From JBOGWY01 sp050694015 (GTDB lineage Bacteria; Actinomycetota; CADDZG01; WHSQ01), in NCBI GenBank assembly GCA_050694015.1, contig JBOGWY010000105.1, positions 1 to 16,533 of the forward strand: DNA of 16,533 nt, read 5' to 3'. This document shows positions 14,160-16,533 of this stretch, in pieces. Made by a program: the position numbers and the translations under genes. A model generated the notes under the pieces. It saw only the letters and a program-made list of their open reading frames with translations, had not been told where the DNA came from and ran no database searches. The stretch's first letter is position 1, and each line of letters starts with the position of its first letter.

Positions 14160-14855
14160 TCAGGCTTCTGTCGCCTCCGACGCCGGCCTGATGTCTTCTG
14201 GCTTCAATGGGCCGCCGGCCCCGTCCGAGCCGAAGAGCGAAGAGAGCAGGCCACGGGCCCGCGTGATCGTCTCCGCCACCGCGCCAGCGGCCTTCTCGGT
14301 TTCGCCCAGCTCGAGGGCGAGCTTCGCGACCGTCAGGCCCTGGATCACAGCGTCGTTGAGCTCGAACGCTTGACGTCGACGCAAGGCTTCCTCGTGGGCG
14401 CGGATCCGGCCCTCTTCGGAGACGACATGGTGCTGCAGTTGTGCGATCTCGCGCAACCTGCGCCCGGACGCCGCGCTGCGTGCCACCATTCCTCCAACCA
14501 CCTCGGTGAAAAGCATGGGATCGGGACGGCCGTCGAGAATGAAACGCGACAGCAACTCGTCCGCGTCGATCGCCACGTAGCGCCCCTCCTCGATCAAGCG
14601 CGGCACGTCGCATCCCGCCTTCTCGATCGAGCGTTCCAGCGCGTCCAGGTGCTCTGGGGTCGCCGCGATGATCGCGGAATCGTGGCCGTCTTTCAGACCA
14701 GGCACGATGAACCTGGCGATCGACCCGATCAGGAAGACGTCGCTCTCGTAGAACTGCACGAAGTGGTCGTGCGCGTGGCTGTCATCGCGTGATGCGGCCG
14801 CGCCGTTGCTATTCGCGCCCGACGCGACGCCACGCCCCGTCCGTTGGGGATCCAT
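14160..14855 (-). CDS. MEDS-domain sensor protein with degenerate histidine-kinase dimerisation coil
   Basis: 231 residues, soluble. Residues about 31-128 fit the MEDS (DcmR-type sensory) domain: HFVQFYESDVFLIGSIARFI (31-50), GHDSAIIAATPEHLDAL (57-73), then GRYVAIDADELLSRF and PDPMLFTEVVGGMV. The usual second half of MEDS (a GEMV..LW stretch) is missing; the sequence passes from GRRLREIAQLQHHV into a charged coil. Residues about 155-205 (FELNDAVIQGLTVAKLALEL) resemble the HisKA_3 dimerisation helix, but the phospho-acceptor His is Asn (N167), and no ATPase domain follows. It is therefore unlikely to be a kinase; signalling by protein contact is more likely. MEDS proteins often act with anti-anti-sigma or two-component systems. 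The ATG at 14855 is the first start in the frame; a ribosome binding site is not obvious, so the start is uncertain. Confidence 0.8.
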   Translation of the reverse strand: MDPQRTGRGVASGANSNGAAASRDDSHAHDHFVQFYESDVFLIGSIARFIVPGLKDGHDSAIIAATPEHLDALERSIEKAGCDVPRLIEEGRYVAIDADELLSRFILDGRPDPMLFTEVVGGMVARSAASGRRLREIAQLQHHVVSEEGRIRAHEEALRRRQAFELNDAVIQGLTVAKLALELGETEKAAGAVAETITRARGLLSSLFGSDGAGGPLKPEDIRPASEATEA

Positions 14856-15006
14856 CAGTCCGACCTAGCCCTTCACCCGATTTTGGGTACAGATACATCC
14901 TGCGCCGACTGTTGCCGAGAATGGAATAGCCACATAGTTCCTGTTCCGTACGTTTCGCGGCTTGCGTGTCTAGTCACAACGGGTGGCTACCTACGACACG
15001 GTACGA

Positions 15007-15021
15007 ACGTCCGGCGGACGT
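15007..15021. promoter_or_regulatory. Perfect palindrome upstream of the small secreted peptide gene
   Basis: ACGTCCG-G-CGGACGT, 7-bp arms around one base. The half site ACGTCCG recurs at 15058-15064, and a variant TGTCCG lies at 15032-15037, all within the 233-nt divergent region 14856-15088. This fits an operator for a dimeric regulator controlling the downstream peptide gene, the divergent MEDS gene, or both. A TATTTT at 15046-15051 may be a -10, but no good -35 is seen. Confidence 0.4.
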
Positions 15022-15088
15022 GTTTCCTATATGTCCGTAAAGAGCTATTTTCGGGGCACGTCCGGAAACGGCAATGAGAGGGGTTCCG

Positions 15089-15232
15089 ATGCGTAAGGCG
15101 ATCGTGTCTCTGTTCGTGGTTGGGTTGCTTGGGGGTCCGTTGGCGAGTGCGTCTCAAGCCGGCGTCTTCTGCACCTTGCAGGAGAAGCTCGGCGTCAACA
15201 ACATCAAGGAGTGCGAGGACTACCTGCCTTAG
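15089..15232 (+). CDS. Small secreted two-cysteine peptide
   Basis: A 47-residue ORF. The ATG at 15089 has AGAGGGG (15077-15083) 5 nt upstream; an in-frame ATG at 15074 would place that site inside the gene and is less likely. Residues 1-22 are a clear signal peptide: MRKAIVSLFVVGLLGGPLAS followed by AS. The mature part is about 23-25 residues and contains two cysteines (C28 and C42) 14 residues apart, in GVFCTLQEKLGVNNIKECED, ending YLP. One disulfide is likely outside the cell. A strong intrinsic terminator begins 17 nt after the stop, so this is a self-contained transcription unit. I do not recognise the family. A role as a signal, inhibitor or structural peptide cannot be told apart from sequence. 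Confidence 0.75.
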   Translation: MRKAIVSLFVVGLLGGPLASASQAGVFCTLQEKLGVNNIKECEDYLP

Positions 15233-15248
15233 TTCCACCGAGGCTTAC

Positions 15249-15282
15249 AAACGCCCGGCCCTTTTTTGGGCCGGGCGTTTTT
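15249..15282 (+). terminator. Strong rho-independent terminator
   Basis: A 13-bp perfect stem (15249-15261 with 15268-15280: AAACGCCCGGCCC / GGGCCGGGCGTTT), loop TTTTTT, ending in a T5 run at 15278-15282. It ends the small peptide gene. On the minus strand the T-run is shorter, so bidirectional action is possible but weaker. Confidence 0.92.
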
Positions 15283-15390
15283 CTTGGGCTCGTCGCGGCT
15301 TCCTGTCGTACCCGCTCGCTAGATTGTGCCGGGCCGCGCCCTCGGGACCGCGATCGGAGGGTCCACATGAACGGAACGGACGGAGCCGTC

Positions 15391-15579
15391 TCAGGCTCCG
15401 CGACCGCGCTCGAGCGCCGAGCCGAGACGAATGATGGCATCTTTGGCCTTCGCGACGAGATCACGTCGTTCGTCGTCGGGCAGGTCGTGCCACTCATCGT
15501 CGAGGATCCCGACGTATGTCATGGCCAGCTTCGCGAGGGCCAGCGGGTCCTCGCTCGAAGCTCCGTTGCCGGTCTGCAT
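15391..15579 (-). CDS. Small acidic hypothetical protein (doubtful)
   Basis: 62 residues: a polar N-terminus, then LALAKLAMTYVGILDDEW, HDLPDDERRDLVAKAKDAII and a basic end. The composition (amphipathic helices, acidic/basic alternation, no Arg/Ser glut) is protein-like, and third codon positions are G/C-rich on this strand. A weak AAGG-type site lies about 10 nt or more before the ATG. A 7-bp hairpin (15381-15400) spans the stop codon. A competing plus-strand ORF begins at the ATG at 15367 with a good GGAGGG site and a TAGATT at 15320-15325, but its predicted protein turns Arg/Ser/Gly-rich and looks like a shadow after about residue 55. Only one of the two is likely real. The rest of 15283-15692 shows nothing else I can name. 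Confidence 0.45.
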   Translation of the reverse strand: MQTGNGASSEDPLALAKLAMTYVGILDDEWHDLPDDERRDLVAKAKDAIIRLGSALERGRGA

Positions 15580-15692
15580 CCCGGTCGGACATCCTTTCCC
15601 CGTTGCGACTCCTTAACAGGTGCCGCAACCGGATGGTTCGTGCCTGCTATATCTGGTAGGACCGCCTTCACACGGGGAAGGGCGTGGTGTGG

Positions 15693-15917
15693 ATGGTAGA
15701 GGTTCCGGACGACCTGGCGCGGGCATTGCAGAGTGACGACGAGGCGTGGGCCGCGTTCACCGCGCTCTCGGAGCAGGACCAGCAGCACCTCGTCGACCTC
15801 GTGATGAAAGCTCGCAACGCCGAGCATCGCAAGCAGAGGGTGGAGTGGATCCTGCGCAGCATGTCGGGGCCGTTCTTCCTGCTCGTCGGGGCGGCTATCT
15901 CGAACTCCCTCTTCTGA
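15693..15917 (+). CDS. Small YdeI/OmpD-associated-like protein
   Basis: 74 residues from the ATG at 15693 (77 if translation begins at the GTG at 15684). The upstream GGGGAAGGG (15674-15682) fits either start or the GTG at 15687, so the start is uncertain by three residues. The pattern VPDDLARALQSDDEAWAAFT followed by ALSEQDQQHLVDLVMKARNA and EHRKQRVEWILRSM matches the helical domain of the YdeI/OmpD-associated family, where a V/LPxDL..AL start, F..LS, and AK..E.R..R are conserved. The end GPFFLLVGAAISNSLF is short and hydrophobic, unusual for that family, and might be a membrane-associating tail. Function is unknown; in some members the family has been linked to bacteriocin or peptide tolerance. 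It is convergent with the GGDEF gene. Confidence 0.7.
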   Translation: MVEVPDDLARALQSDDEAWAAFTALSEQDQQHLVDLVMKARNAEHRKQRVEWILRSMSGPFFLLVGAAISNSLF

Positions 15918-15959
15918 GACAGGTCGCCTCGCGCTCTCGGGCGTGGCGTAGTCGTTGGC

Positions 15960-16533
15960 TCAGAGCGTGATCGCGGACCCTGCAGCGTCGAGCCCGGCAT
16001 CGTGCAACTCCCCGGCATCGAGCCCGGCCTGTTGAGCGGCCCCAACGCGGACAAGGACGCCGAACTCCGCGAGGGGCTCGGCCAGCGCGGTCGAGATCTT
16101 GCGCGTAGCGATCATTGCTCCCTCAAGGGGAGTGTTCGGCATGATCACGGCGAACGTCCCGCCGTCGACGAGGAACGCCTCGTCGATCTTGCGCAGCCCA
16201 CCTAGCGCACCCGCCACGATCGCGAGCGCGGTGCTGTCGTAATAACCGAGGAGTTGAACGATCGCGAGCCCCAGTGGCTCTCCCGTACGGCGACTCCTCT
16301 CGACCTCGAAACCGAGCCGGTGTCGATAGGCAGTGGGGTTCGGTAACCCGGTGACGGGATCGGTGTCTTGCCGCCAGCCCGACTTCACGTGAGACGCGGT
16401 GCGGAACGCAGCAGAGATGAGTCCTGCCAGGGCGCGGATGAGCTTGGAGTCGTCTCGGTCGAAGGCCGCAACCGTCGTCGAGCTCGCCTCGAGGACCCCT
16501 GCCCGCACCGAGCCCACCAAGACGGGGTGACAC
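15960..16533 (-). CDS. GAF plus degenerate GGDEF-domain protein, 5' end outside window
   Basis: The frame is open to the right edge, so the N-terminal part is missing; a TTG at 16520 could be read as a start, but the preceding codons (CHPVLVGSVRAGVLEAS) continue a GAF domain's last strands and so argue for a longer protein. After a helix (DSKLIRALAGLISAAFRTA) comes a diguanylate-cyclase-like domain: DPVTGLPNPTAYRHRLGFEV matches the D.LTGL.NR..F start, and RKIDEAFLVDGGTFAVIMP is at the place of the R.GGDEF signature, with DGGTF in place of GGDEF. The metal and catalytic residues are therefore lost, and cyclic-di-GMP synthesis is not expected. The domain may bind nucleotide or serve in protein contact. 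The stop is at 15960-15962, 42 nt from the end of the convergent small gene. Confidence 0.78.
   Translation of the reverse strand, partial: CHPVLVGSVRAGVLEASSTTVAAFDRDDSKLIRALAGLISAAFRTASHVKSGWRQDTDPVTGLPNPTAYRHRLGFEVERSRRTGEPLGLAIVQLLGYYDSTALAIVAGALGGLRKIDEAFLVDGGTFAVIMPNTPLEGAMIATRKISTALAEPLAEFGVLVRVGAAQQAGLDAGELHDAGLDAAGSAITL

Noticed and set aside
1..16533. CRISPR arrays, tRNA or rRNA genes, phage genes
   Set aside because: I saw no regularly spaced repeats, no cloverleaf-like sequences with CCA-type ends, and no phage structural motifs.

Overview
The window is high-GC DNA with GTG/TTG starts mixed with ATG, dense same-strand gene packing, an ECF sigma/anti-sigma pair, a MEDS-domain protein and many secreted proteins. 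This points to an uncultured member of the Actinomycetota. That placement is inferred from style and gene content only; there is no rRNA or other phylogenetic marker here.

Layout. (i) 1-190 (-) is the start of a secreted protein cut by the window edge, divergent from (ii) 347-2560 (+), a secreted homologue of vertebrate peptidylarginine deiminases. It has the Asp/His/Asp/Cys catalytic set, the calcium-site sequence of the PAD middle domain, and an extra block of about 140 residues inside the catalytic domain. (iii) 2651-4071 (+) is an ECF sigma factor overlapping a one-pass membrane protein that looks like its anti-sigma factor, with a long charged outer tail. (iv) 4240-13517 (+) is a six-gene run of exported proteins with junctions of -4 to +11 nt. 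The order is BNR/Asp-box propeller A, LVIVD-type propeller A, S15 peptidase (CocE/X-Pro-dipeptidyl-peptidase type), M14 zinc carboxypeptidase, LVIVD-type propeller B, BNR/Asp-box propeller B. The two peptidases are bracketed by two diverged propeller pairs in mirror order. (v) 13514-14116 (-) is a DedA membrane protein that shares its stop tetranucleotide with the operon. 14160-14855 (-) is a shortened MEDS sensor with a kinase-like coil lacking the phospho-acceptor histidine. (vi) 14856-15282 holds a palindrome, a 47-residue secreted two-cysteine peptide gene and a strong intrinsic terminator. (vii) 15283-16533 has a doubtful small ORF, a YdeI/OmpD-associated-like small protein and, running off the edge on the minus strand, a GAF plus degenerate GGDEF protein.

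How the parts may work together (inference): region iv looks like an extracellular peptide-processing module, with an S15 serine peptidase/acylase and an M14 carboxypeptidase co-expressed with four secreted beta-propellers that could bind substrate or act as scaffolds. The PAD is a separate transcription unit about 1.7 kb upstream, beyond the sigma/anti-sigma pair; its link to the operon rests on proximity and shared export only. Two similar DosR-box-like motifs, one before the sigma gene and one before the operon, hint at shared control.
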